A stretch of 7,959 bases of DNA from Gammaproteobacteria bacterium (GTDB lineage: Bacteria; Pseudomonadota; Gammaproteobacteria; Pseudomonadales; Azotimanducaceae): the NCBI GenBank assembly GCA_030432795.1, contig JAUILW010000131.1, positions 1 through 7,959 on the forward strand, read 5' to 3'. Position numbers and translations under genes: made by a program. Of the stretch, positions 1-7,412 are shown piece after piece. The notes beneath the pieces were generated by a model, which saw nothing but the letters and a program-made list of their open reading frames with translations, had not been told where the DNA came from and did not search any database. Within the stretch, counting starts at the first letter, position 1; each line of letters opens with the position of its first letter.

Positions 1-988
<988 letters not shown>

Positions 989-992
<4 letters not shown>

Positions 993-1870
993 GATGCTTG
1001 TCCTTCTTCCTGATCGGCGGATTCAGTTTTGCGAAACAGATGCTCACCACAGCGCCAGCAGTAGGTCGCCTCGCGGGAGTGACCTTCGGCGGAACAGTTC
1101 GAGCACACGCGGGTGTTAGCCCTGCGGCGGCTTGCCTCCGACAGTTCCAGCGTGACGATACCCGTTGGTATGGCGATGATGCCGTAACCGAAGATCATGA
1201 TAACCGTAGCCAGTGCCTGCCCGAGCGGCGTTTGCGGTACCAGGTCGCCATAGCCGACGGTGGTGAGGGTGATTACGGCCCAGTAGATGGACCGCGGAAT
1301 GCTGGTGAAGCCATGCTCCTCCCCTTCGATGAGGTACATGAAGGAGCCGAAAATCACCACGAGGGTAATCACCGTGGTAATGAATACGGTGATCTTGCGT
1401 CGGCTGGCCACCAACGCGTGCATGAGCATCTCCGCCTCGCCGACATAACGCACCATGCGCAGTACGCGAAACACACGCAGGACCCGCAGGATACGAATCA
1501 CCAGCATGTACTGCGCATCGGCCACGAAGAGGCTCAGATACGTGGGCAGAATGCCGAGCAGGTCGATGATGCCGTAGAAGCTTCTAGCGTACAGCCAGGT
1601 ATGACGTATGCACCATAGCCGGACCACGTACTCCAGCGTAAAGAGCAGCGTGAAGCCCCACTCCACGAAATAGAGCAGCTCACCGAATCGCGTGTGGATC
1701 CATGAAACCGAGTCCAGCATGACCGCAACCACGCTTACCAGGATGCAGACGATCAGCGCTACATCGAATGCCTTGCCGGCCGGCGTGTCGGCCTCAAAGA
1801 TGACGGTTCGTGTTCTGTCGCGCAGATTCGGCGGTGCCTCGATGGGCAGAGATTGCTGGGGGTCGGACAT
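989..1870 (-). CDS. Voltage-gated potassium channel (six-helix Kv type) with C-terminal zinc-ribbon motif
   Basis: This is an inner-membrane ion channel, probably K+-selective and voltage-gated. From the chosen ATG at 1870 it has 293 residues. Hydrophobic segments S1-S3 fall at about 34-53, 61-83 and 96-117. S4 carries six arginines at exactly every third position (R126, R129, R132, R135, R138, R141), the classic voltage sensor. S5 is about 160-182, the pore has the K+ selectivity filter TTVGYGD (203-209), and S6 is about 216-241. The soluble tail holds CSNC and CWRC (C256, C259, C271, C274), a four-cysteine zinc-ribbon pattern. The frame stays open up to an ATG at 1933, but that codon lies inside a strong hairpin (1919-1941). 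The extra 21 residues are Arg/Gly-rich and resemble non-coding sequence. Neither start has a good Shine-Dalgarno, so the start is uncertain. The stop overlaps the acnA start (ATGA). The family is clear; selectivity and gating are inferred from motifs. Confidence 0.92.
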
Positions 1871-1918
1871 CTGCGGGAACGCTGGCGACAACCCGCCTAA
1901 CTTAGCAAAGCCACCACC

Positions 1919-1941
1919 CCGGCGCGACCGCATCGCGCCGG
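1919..1941 (-). promoter_or_regulatory. GC-rich perfect hairpin between hsp20 and the channel gene
   Basis: The 9-base arm CCGGCGCGA pairs perfectly with TCGCGCCGG across a 5-base loop. It lies 37 bases after the hsp20 stop and 48 bases before the chosen channel start, all on one strand. No T-run follows on the minus strand, so it is not a textbook intrinsic terminator. It could partly terminate or attenuate hsp20 transcripts, protect the hsp20 mRNA 3' end, or mark an mRNA processing point. It also encloses the alternative channel ATG at 1933 and would hide it in mRNA. The structure is seen directly; its role is inferred. Confidence 0.6.
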
Positions 1942-1957
1942 AGCGGCATCTGAGCTT

Positions 1958-1972
1958 TCGGAATTATTCCGA
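1958..1972. repeat. 15-bp palindrome after hsp20, odd centre
   Basis: TCGGAAT, one central base, then ATTCCGA: perfect 7-base arms. It starts 7 bases after the hsp20 stop codon on the minus strand. In RNA it could form only a short hairpin (5-base stem, 5-base loop). As DNA it has the look of a dimeric repressor site. Its centre also contains AATAAT on the minus strand, close to a -10 element, but I see no good -35 partner. The function is unknown. Confidence 0.4.
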
Positions 1973-1978
1973 GGCTGC

Positions 1979-2383
1979 CTAGTGCACCTGCACCTCAATC
2001 TGCCGTGGCTTCGCCCGCTCGTGCTTGGCGACGGTCAGGTGAAGCACACCGTTTTCGCAACGGGCAGTGATGCCCTCCTCGTCGATGTTGTCGGGCAGGC
2101 GGAAGCTGCGCGCGAACTTGCCGTACTGGCGCTCCACCCGATGCAGGCGCTCGCCTTCGGCCTTCTCGCGGCTGCGTTCGCCGCTGACCGTCAGCACACC
2201 ATCCTTGAGTGATACGTTGATCGCTTCTTTGACTACCGCGGGGACCTCAAGCAAGATCTCGTAGGCGCGTTCCGTCTCGACGATGTCCACCGGCGGCACC
2301 CATTCGTCCCGGCCAAGCGGCTCGCCAGCGCTAGCGAAGGTGCGGAACAGATCGTCAAAGGGGCTGTATCGAACCAGGCTCAT
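1979..2383 (-). CDS. Small heat-shock protein, Hsp20/alpha-crystallin family
   Basis: This is an ATP-independent cytoplasmic holdase that binds unfolding proteins during heat or other stress and passes them to DnaK/ClpB. It has 134 residues, typical for the bacterial class. The N-terminal arm has the common SPFDDLF motif (7-13). The alpha-crystallin domain spans about 29-121, beginning VPPVDIVE, and includes DGVLTVSGER (61-70) and the conserved ENGVLHLTV near its end (110-118). The C-terminal tail carries I-x-V (I129, V131), the tail motif used for oligomer assembly. The start at 2383 is chosen because AGGAG (2395-2391) stands 7 bases before it and the product then begins in family style; the frame is open nine codons further upstream. 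A sigma32-like promoter lies at 2425-2451, giving a leader of about 35 bases. The channel gene and acnA follow on the same strand. Confidence 0.96.
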   Translation of the reverse strand: MSLVRYSPFDDLFRTFASAGEPLGRDEWVPPVDIVETERAYEILLEVPAVVKEAINVSLKDGVLTVSGERSREKAEGERLHRVERQYGKFARSFRLPDNIDEEGITARCENGVLHLTVAKHERAKPRQIEVQVH

Positions 2384-2424
2384 TGCAAATCTCCTCATGT
2401 CGTATGGCAATCAATCTGATCCAT

Positions 2425-2451
2425 ACATGGGAGCGCACAAGGATTTTCAAA
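2425..2451 (-). promoter_or_regulatory. Sigma32 (RpoH) heat-shock promoter candidate for hsp20
   Basis: On the minus strand TTTGAAA (2451-2445) matches the sigma32 -35 consensus CTTGAAA at 6 of 7 bases. TCCCATGT (2432-2425) matches the -10 consensus CCCCATNT at 7 of 8. The 12-base spacer is the same as I recall for the E. coli groE promoter. Transcription would begin near 2418, about 35 bases before the hsp20 ATG. The promoter lies between the DUF4870 stop and hsp20, so hsp20 can be expressed separately from the ggt-tpm-DUF4870 group. It rests on consensus match and context only. Confidence 0.72.
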
Positions 2452-2485
2452 GGTCTTGAGTTTTACCGATTTGGCCGCAGATCTG

Positions 2486-2827
2486 TTACTTGATCAGCCG
2501 AATGGTGAAGGGGTAGCGGTAACGCACACCTTCGTTTGCCTGGATAGCGGCAAGGATGGTCAGCACCACGCTCACCAGACCCAGCAGCGGCAGGAGAAAG
2601 ATGCCGATTACCAGCAGCACGAGCAGTGCGCAAACGAACGCTGCGATGAGCACGGTGATCTGGAAGTTGAGCGCCTCTTTGGCCTGATCCTCTACGAAGT
2701 CTGATTCGCCTTTTTTGACCTGCCAGATGATGAACGGTGCCAACAGGTTTCCAAACGGAAACAGGAACCCCGCCAACGTGGACAGATGCGCCCCCATGCC
2801 CCACTGTTCTTCTTCACGCTCCGTCAT
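2486..2827 (-). CDS. DUF4870 small membrane protein
   Basis: This 113-residue protein of the DUF4870 family (also called Tic20-like in some databases) has no established biochemical function. It has three likely membrane segments at about 15-36, 55-73 and 75-96. The family signature FVEDQAKEALNFQIT (44-58) sits between the first and second, and a G-V-R-Y-R-YPF-x-IR tail lies near the end. The start is the ATG at 2827: AGGAG (2837-2833) stands five bases upstream and begins on the last base of the tpm stop codon. An in-frame GTG two codons earlier is less well placed. The close spacing to tpm (9 bases) suggests co-transcription with ggt and tpm. It is followed by 102 non-coding bases holding the hsp20 promoter. 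The family is clear; the function is unknown. Confidence 0.9.
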   Translation of the reverse strand: MTEREEEQWGMGAHLSTLAGFLFPFGNLLAPFIIWQVKKGESDFVEDQAKEALNFQITVLIAAFVCALLVLLVIGIFLLPLLGLVSVVLTILAAIQANEGVRYRYPFTIRLIK

Positions 2828-2836
2828 ATGCACTCC

Positions 2837-3496
2837 TCATCGCAGTTTGGTCAAGCGGTAGGCCGTTTCAGCTACCCGGTGCACGCCCTGCTGTTGAAAG
2901 TGAGGCGGTACGGAATCTGTGGAGCTACGCGATAGACGCTCCACTTCACAACGTTCCCCGTAAAGCTCCAGCACCTCCGATTCCGACACCGAATGCGGCG
3001 GCCCTGCCACCAGCGCCTGATCATATTCAATGGTGAGCAACAGGATCTGCACTCCGTCCTCCAGCACACGCAACAGGTGATCGCTATAGCGCCTGCGCAT
3101 GGGTTTCGGCAACGCCACCAGCGCGCCACGGTCGAAACATGCACGCACACCGGCGAGATGAGGGGCAGTGAGATCGAAAAAGTCGCCCTGGTAGATAGTT
3201 GCCGAGGATCCCTGGTGGCGCGCCAGGGCATCCACCTGCCGAACCGTTACTTCCTCGCCAGCCTCTTCGAAGTACGCATCCACCGCAAGATCGGACAGCT
3301 CGATGCCAAGCACCGGATGACCGCGTGCGGCAAGCCACTGCATGTCTTTGGATTTGCCGCACAACGGTACGAACACCGGCGCGTTGTCCGGCACGGTCAG
3401 CGACGGCCAGTGGTTGACGAGGTTCGGGTTGTAGCGATCCTGGTGAAAGCCGATCTGGTTGCGCGCCCAGCGCTCGAGCCAGAAGCGGCGCTCCAC
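2837..3496 (-). CDS. tpm: Thiopurine S-methyltransferase family protein (Tpm)
   Basis: This is a cytoplasmic SAM-dependent methyltransferase. Bacterial Tpm enzymes methylate thiols and, in Pseudomonas, are linked to selenium and tellurium volatilisation and tellurite tolerance; its natural substrate here is unknown. It has 219 residues, the usual bacterial length. The family N-terminus FWLERWARNQIGFHQ (5-19) is present. The SAM-binding fold shows VFVPLCGKSKDM (41-52), GIELS (64-68), GDFFDL (104-109) and FDRGALVALP (121-130), and PPHSVSESEV (166-175) follows. The start is GTG at 3496, chosen because it places the conserved FW..RW motif as in relatives. That GTG shares one base with the TAG of ggt (TAGTG) and lacks a strong Shine-Dalgarno, which suggests re-initiation coupled to ggt translation. 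DUF4870 follows 9 bases later. A fusion is ruled out, since ggt has a proper stop. Confidence 0.94.
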   Translation of the reverse strand: MERRFWLERWARNQIGFHQDRYNPNLVNHWPSLTVPDNAPVFVPLCGKSKDMQWLAARGHPVLGIELSDLAVDAYFEEAGEEVTVRQVDALARHQGSSATIYQGDFFDLTAPHLAGVRACFDRGALVALPKPMRRRYSDHLLRVLEDGVQILLLTIEYDQALVAGPPHSVSESEVLELYGERCEVERLSRSSTDSVPPHFQQQGVHRVAETAYRLTKLR

Positions 3497-5208
3497 TACC
3501 GCGGCCCCGCCGCGCCGCCGGCATTGCGCGGGTCAGCCATGCCGGCGAAACCACCTTCCACGGCCATCACCGAGTTCGCATCGCCAATGCCGCGCCCGAA
3601 AGGCATCTCGACGATGTTGGTATGGCCAAGTGCCTCGAGCCGCTGGCGGGTGTCCGGGCTGAAGCCACGTTGCTCCACGATGACGCGATCCGGCTGCCAC
3701 TGATGATGGAAGCGGGCGCTGGAGACCGCATCCGACAGATCCATACCGTGGTCTACGACGTTGACAATCACCTGCAACGTGGTGGTGATGATCGTGCTGC
3801 CGCCCGGGGAACCGGTAACCAGCAGCGCTTTGCCATCTTTCGCAACAATGGTGGGCGTCATGGAGCTGAGCATGCGTTTGCCGGGGGCGATGGCGTTCGC
3901 CTCACGGCCAAGCAGGCCGTAGAAATTGGGCGTGTCGGGTTTGGCGGAGAAGTCGTCCATTTCGTTGTTGAGCAGCACGCCGGTGCCGGCCGCAACGATT
4001 TTCGAGCCGTAGGACAGATTGAGCGTGGTCGTATAGGAAACCGCGTTGCCGTCTTTGTCGATCACAGAGGCGTGGGTCGTATCCGGGCTCTCCGGCGGCA
4101 CGGCTTTGCCTGGAGCGATGTCTGCGCTGCTGCTTGCGGCCAGTGGGTTGAAATCGGCAAACCGCTGCCGCGCGTAGGCTTTGTTGATCAACCGCTCCAC
4201 CGGTACGTCGTAGAAGTCCGGATCGCCCAGATGCTCGGCACGGTCAGCGTACGCGCGCCGCTCCGCTTCCACCATGTGATGCACCAGGCGCGCACTGCCG
4301 TAGCCCATGGCTGCCACATCGTAAGCCTCGAGCATGTTGAGCATCTGTACCACCAGCACCCCGCCAGATGACGGCGGCGGCATGCTGATGATGTCGTGCC
4401 CGCGGTAGCTGCCAAGCACCGGTTGCCGCCATACGCTCTCGTACCCTGCCAGGTCCTCATGGGTGATGAGGCCACCACCGCGTTCCATCTCGGCGACGAT
4501 CAGGTCCGCGGTGCGGCCTTTGTAGAAGCCGTCACGGCCGCTGCGCTTAATCCTCGAAAGCGCCTGGCCGAGGTCCTTCTGGCGAAACACGTCGCCTCGC
4601 GCGAAGGGGCTGCCGTTGTTGCTGAATATCGCCGCGCTCGCCTCATAGCGGGCGAACTCCGGCATGCGACGTTCGAACGAGCGGGCGGTATCCAGGTCCA
4701 GTTCGAAGCCTTGCCGCGCAAGCCGCTCCGCCGGGGCGATCACCTCTCGACGCGACATCGTGCCGTACTTTTCGAGCACATCGAGCAGGCCGGCCACGGA
4801 GCCGGGCACACCAACCGCCAGGTGTGAGTGTGTGGACAGCTCCGGCACCACGTTGCCGTCGGCGTCCAGATACATGTCGCGGGTTGCGGCGAGCGGCGCT
4901 TTTTCTCGGTGGTCGTTGGCGGCAACCGTGCCGTCAGCCATACGAATGACCATGAAGCCGCCGCCACCGAGGTTGCCCGCCGAGGGATAGGTCACGGCCA
5001 ACGCAAAGCCAACCGCCACCGCCGCATCCACCGCGTTGCCGCCGCGGGCGAGTATGTCCGCACCCACCTCGGACGCCACCTTGGAGCGGGAGGCCACCAT
5101 GCCGCCAGCGCTGAACTCGGCTTCCGGTGCAATGGCATGCACGCTGCCTGCCAGAACGGCCACAACCAGCAGCCACGCTGCGTGATGTACTTTTCGAACG
5201 GCTCTCAT
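3496..5208 (-). CDS. ggt: Gamma-glutamyltransferase (GGT), secreted, N-terminal nucleophile hydrolase
   Basis: GGT removes the gamma-glutamyl group from glutathione and its conjugates, by hydrolysis or transfer to amino acids, in the periplasm. It is made as one chain that cuts itself into two subunits. The product has 570 residues, normal for bacteria. A Sec signal is clear: basic MRAVRK, a hydrophobic core at about 11-21, and VHA at 23-25 as a cleavage site. Expected active-site features are present: R101 in HREKAP (substrate carboxylate), the autocleavage site DTTH with nucleophile T377, N397, E416 and D419 in NNEMDDFSAKP, S448-S449 and the GSPGG oxyanion loop (466-470). The lid loop around PNFYGL (427-432) is kept. 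The frame is open back to 5517, but that part runs antisense through ycaQ, and the signal peptide fixes the start at 5208. No strong Shine-Dalgarno is visible. It shares a 36-base gap with divergent ycaQ and overlaps tpm by one base. Confidence 0.96.
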   Translation of the reverse strand: MRAVRKVHHAAWLLVVAVLAGSVHAIAPEAEFSAGGMVASRSKVASEVGADILARGGNAVDAAVAVGFALAVTYPSAGNLGGGGFMVIRMADGTVAANDHREKAPLAATRDMYLDADGNVVPELSTHSHLAVGVPGSVAGLLDVLEKYGTMSRREVIAPAERLARQGFELDLDTARSFERRMPEFARYEASAAIFSNNGSPFARGDVFRQKDLGQALSRIKRSGRDGFYKGRTADLIVAEMERGGGLITHEDLAGYESVWRQPVLGSYRGHDIISMPPPSSGGVLVVQMLNMLEAYDVAAMGYGSARLVHHMVEAERRAYADRAEHLGDPDFYDVPVERLINKAYARQRFADFNPLAASSSADIAPGKAVPPESPDTTHASVIDKDGNAVSYTTTLNLSYGSKIVAAGTGVLLNNEMDDFSAKPDTPNFYGLLGREANAIAPGKRMLSSMTPTIVAKDGKALLVTGSPGGSTIITTTLQVIVNVVDHGMDLSDAVSSARFHHQWQPDRVIVEQRGFSPDTRQRLEALGHTNIVEMPFGRGIGDANSVMAVEGGFAGMADPRNAGGAAGPR

Positions 5209-5244
5209 ACACTGAACGCCCGGGGATTCACGGCATTCTGACCA
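5209..5244. promoter_or_regulatory. Divergent ggt / ycaQ intergenic gap
   Basis: Only 36 bases separate the two divergent start codons. Promoters for both directions must therefore overlap each other or lie partly inside the opposite coding region. I see only weak sigma70-like hexamers here (for example CATACA near 5206 on the plus strand, and TTGGCA at about 5255-5250 on the minus strand) and no clear Shine-Dalgarno for either gene. The region is marked because regulatory signals must sit in or beside it, not because a specific site was recognised. Confidence 0.35.
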
Positions 5245-6465
5245 ATGCCAACACCGCCAGCAACACCAGTTGCGCCGCTGTCTCGCCTGCGCCGCATCGG
5301 CCTGGCGGCGCAGGGCCTGCACCGCAATGCGCCGTTTGGCCGCGGCAAGAACGCCGTGCTGCGTGTTATTGAGCACATCGGCTACGTGCAGATCGACACC
5401 ATCTCGGTGGTGGAACGCGCCCACCATCACGTGCTGCGCAGCCGTGTCCCCAATTACACACCCGCCATGCTCGACCGTCTGGTGGGCGAGCGCGCGGTAT
5501 TCGAGTACTGGTATCACGCCGCAGCTTACCTACCGATGCGCGACTACCGCTTCTGCCTGCCGCAGATGGCCACATTCCGCAACGGCACCGCACGCTGGAT
5601 GCGCAGCGGCGATACCCGTCTGGTTGCCGAGTGCGTCGAGCGCATTCGCATCGATGGCCCGCTGAAATCCCGCGATTTCGACGACCCACGAGACAAGTCC
5701 GGCACCTGGTGGGACTGGAAGCCGGCAAAGCGGGCGCTCGAGCAGGCGTTCATGCAGGGCGATCTGATGGTCACCCAGCGCGATGGTTTCCAGAAGACCT
5801 ACGACCTCACGGAACGCGCCCTGCCCTCGAAGATCGACACATCCATGCCCAGTGAGCAGGAATTCGCACGACACCTGGTAGACACCACGCTACGTGCACA
5901 CGGTGTCGCCCACCTGAAGTCGTTTGCTCATCTGCGGCGCGGCCAGAGCCTGCGCCGGGCAATCCAACAGGCGCTGGAAGAGGATATCGCTGCAGGCCGC
6001 GTAGAGATGCTGCGCACGAACGACGGGCAACGTTGCTACGCATTGGCAGAGCTTCTGCAGACGCGCACGCCGGCCATCGCGCCGCGACACACCAAAATTC
6101 TTTCGCCGTTCGACAACGCAGTGATCCTGCGCGACCGCACCCGCGCCTTGTTCGACTTCGACTACACCATCGAGTGTTACGTACCGGCGGCTAAGCGCCG
6201 TTGGGGCTACTTCTGCCTGCCGATCCTGATGGGTGACACGTTCCTTGGCAGACTCGATGCCAAGGCACATCGTGCGCAACGCCGGCTGGCGCTCAAGCAC
6301 CTGCATCTGGAGCAACCGTTGGACGAAGAAAAGCGGCAGGCGCTGGTTTGCGCTATCGTCGACTTCGCCCGCTTCAACGGTTGCGATGAGGTCCACCTGG
6401 AAAACATCTCGCCAAAACAGGAGCGCACGCCGATCAACGCTTTACTGAGGAACGAAACGCCATGA
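5245..6465 (+). CDS. ycaQ: YcaQ-family winged-helix DNA glycosylase (HTH_42 / former DUF1006)
   Basis: Members are monofunctional DNA glycosylases that remove bulky N7-alkylated purines and unhook interstrand crosslinks such as those from nitrogen mustards. The product has 406 residues, the usual size. Sequence shared with E. coli YcaQ runs from end to end: LAAQGL (20-25), the catalytic Q-hydrophobic-D motif in QIDT (Q49, D51), EYWYHAAAYLP (87-97), the GTWWDWKPAKR block (153-163), YDLTERALP (186-194), ILSPFD (285-290) and KRRWGYFCLPIL (317-328). The QID form places it with YcaQ-like enzymes rather than the QxQ AlkZ group, which resist specific natural products. ATG 5245 gives the expected N-terminus, but no Shine-Dalgarno stands before it. 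Its stop overlaps the start of the sulfurtransferase gene (ATGA), so the two are likely co-translated. Confidence 0.93.
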   Translation: MPTPPATPVAPLSRLRRIGLAAQGLHRNAPFGRGKNAVLRVIEHIGYVQIDTISVVERAHHHVLRSRVPNYTPAMLDRLVGERAVFEYWYHAAAYLPMRDYRFCLPQMATFRNGTARWMRSGDTRLVAECVERIRIDGPLKSRDFDDPRDKSGTWWDWKPAKRALEQAFMQGDLMVTQRDGFQKTYDLTERALPSKIDTSMPSEQEFARHLVDTTLRAHGVAHLKSFAHLRRGQSLRRAIQQALEEDIAAGRVEMLRTNDGQRCYALAELLQTRTPAIAPRHTKILSPFDNAVILRDRTRALFDFDYTIECYVPAAKRRWGYFCLPILMGDTFLGRLDAKAHRAQRRLALKHLHLEQPLDEEKRQALVCAIVDFARFNGCDEVHLENISPKQERTPINALLRNETP

Positions 6466-7313
6466 GCAACCTGCTGATCGAACCCGACGAACTCGTCCGC
6501 CGCCTAGACGAGCCGGACCTGCGCATCTTCGACTGCGCCGTGTATCTGAAACCGGCTAAAACCGGCTACCGCGCAGAGTCCGGCATTGAAGGGTACCGCG
6601 AGCAACATATTCCCGGCGCTGCTTTCATGGATCTCATCACAGCGTTCTCCGACACCTCCAGCGGTCTTGGCTTCACACTGCTGGAGGTGGAAACGCTGGC
6701 AGGCGCTGCAGCAGCAGCGGGTATCGGCCACGACAACCCCGTGGTGCTCTACTCCTCCGGCCACATGATGTGGGCCACCCGCGCCTGGTGGATGATGAAA
6801 TACCTGGGCCACGACGATGTGCGCGTGCTGAACGGCGGCATGCAATCCTGGCTGGTAGCCGCACATCCCACACAGAGCGGCGAAAGCCGCTACTCCCCCA
6901 GCAGCTACGCCGCGCGGCCCGATTCAAGCCTGTTCGTGAACCTCGAGGGCATGGAGGCGGCAAGCGCGGCCGGCGTGTGTACCATCAATGCGTTGTCACA
7001 CGATCTCTACACCGGCGAAGGTGACTTTCACTACGGTCGACGTGGCCATATTCCCGGCAGCAGCCACCTGCACTACGACGAGCTGCTGGACGGCAACGCC
7101 TTCCGGCCGTTAGCGCAGCTGCAGCAGATCCTCAGCGCCCGCGGCCTGCTCGAAGAGCAGCGCGTCGTCGCCTACTGCGGCGGCGGCATCTCCGCCACCA
7201 TCGATGCCTTTGCGCTCAAGCTCTGCGGACACGACAACGTAGCGGTATACGACGGCAGCATGAGCGAGTGGATTCGGGCAGACAAGCCGCTCAACACCGG
7301 CGAAACACCCTGA
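6462..7313 (+). CDS. Two-domain rhodanese-type sulfurtransferase (TST/MST family)
   Basis: These cytoplasmic enzymes move sulfane sulfur from thiosulfate or 3-mercaptopyruvate to thiols, cyanide or other acceptors through a persulfide on cysteine. The product has 283 residues with two rhodanese domains. The N-terminal domain (about 6-135) has HIPGAAFMDL (49-58) and VVLYSSGHMMWATRAWWMMKY, where the equivalent of the catalytic cysteine is serine; this domain is inactive as usual. The C-terminal domain (about 147-278) has GHIPGSSHLHYDEL (185-198) and the active loop beginning at C239 in YCGGGISAT. The loop sequence CGGGIS is nearer to the CGSGVT of mercaptopyruvate sulfurtransferases than to CRKGVT of thiosulfate rhodaneses, but this does not settle the donor. 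GAGGAA (6447-6452) lies 9 bases before the ATG. The start overlaps the ycaQ stop by four bases, indicating an operon. Confidence 0.93.
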   Translation: MSNLLIEPDELVRRLDEPDLRIFDCAVYLKPAKTGYRAESGIEGYREQHIPGAAFMDLITAFSDTSSGLGFTLLEVETLAGAAAAAGIGHDNPVVLYSSGHMMWATRAWWMMKYLGHDDVRVLNGGMQSWLVAAHPTQSGESRYSPSSYAARPDSSLFVNLEGMEAASAAGVCTINALSHDLYTGEGDFHYGRRGHIPGSSHLHYDELLDGNAFRPLAQLQQILSARGLLEEQRVVAYCGGGISATIDAFALKLCGHDNVAVYDGSMSEWIRADKPLNTGETP

Positions 7314-7337
7314 CTACGGGCAACGCCGCCGGCGGAT

Positions 7338-7373
7338 GGTGCGCCTGGGTAGCTTAACCTAACCAAGCGCACC
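7338..7373 (+). repeat. Inverted repeat after the sulfurtransferase gene
   Basis: GGTGCGC (7338-7344) is matched by GCGCACC (7367-7373) with 22 bases between, 25 bases after the sulfurtransferase stop. As RNA it gives a 7-base stem, extendable by three pairs past one mismatch, with no T-run after it, so it is at best a weak terminator. The right arm doubles as the left half of the NtrC-like dyad at 7368-7384. The pair may therefore instead be half-sites for an activator of the downstream sigma54 promoter. A ten-base palindrome, CCGCCGGCGG, sits just upstream at 7326-7335. Confidence 0.45.
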
Positions 7374-7384
7374 GTAACCGTGCA
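7368..7384 (+). promoter_or_regulatory. Possible NtrC-type activator site
   Basis: The 17-base sequence CGCACC, five bases GTAAC, then CGTGCA agrees with the NtrC consensus TGCACC-N5-GGTGCA at 10 of 12 defined positions and keeps the correct spacing. Its centre is about 63 bases before the predicted sigma54 start site, closer than typical enhancers but within reach for a bound activator. A third half-site, GGTGCG, lies at 7338-7343. The match is suggestive only; other bacterial enhancer-binding proteins could use it, or it may be chance. Confidence 0.35.
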
Positions 7385-7412
7385 CAACCTAGCCTAATTC
7401 CACCCTCTCCGC

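Noticed and set aside
1871..1933. Longer start for the channel gene (ATG at 1933)
   Set aside because: That ATG is within a perfect 9-bp hairpin and has no Shine-Dalgarno, and the extra residues are Arg/Gly-rich and unlike the rest; kept only as an alternative.
2384..2485. Terminator between DUF4870 and hsp20
   Set aside because: No stem-loop with a T-run is visible on the minus strand; only the sigma32-like promoter stands out.
3622..4371. 249-codon plus-strand frame within ggt
   Set aside because: It is antisense to ggt, including the catalytic Thr region, and looks like a complement artefact of GC-rich coding DNA.
5209..5517. N-terminal extension of the ggt frame to 673 residues
   Set aside because: The added 103 residues lie antisense over conserved ycaQ sequence including the QIDT region, and the clear signal peptide begins at 5208.
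7338..7373. Classical Rho-independent terminator for the sulfurtransferase gene
   Set aside because: The stem has only seven pairs, the loop is long and no T-run follows; reported instead as an inverted repeat.
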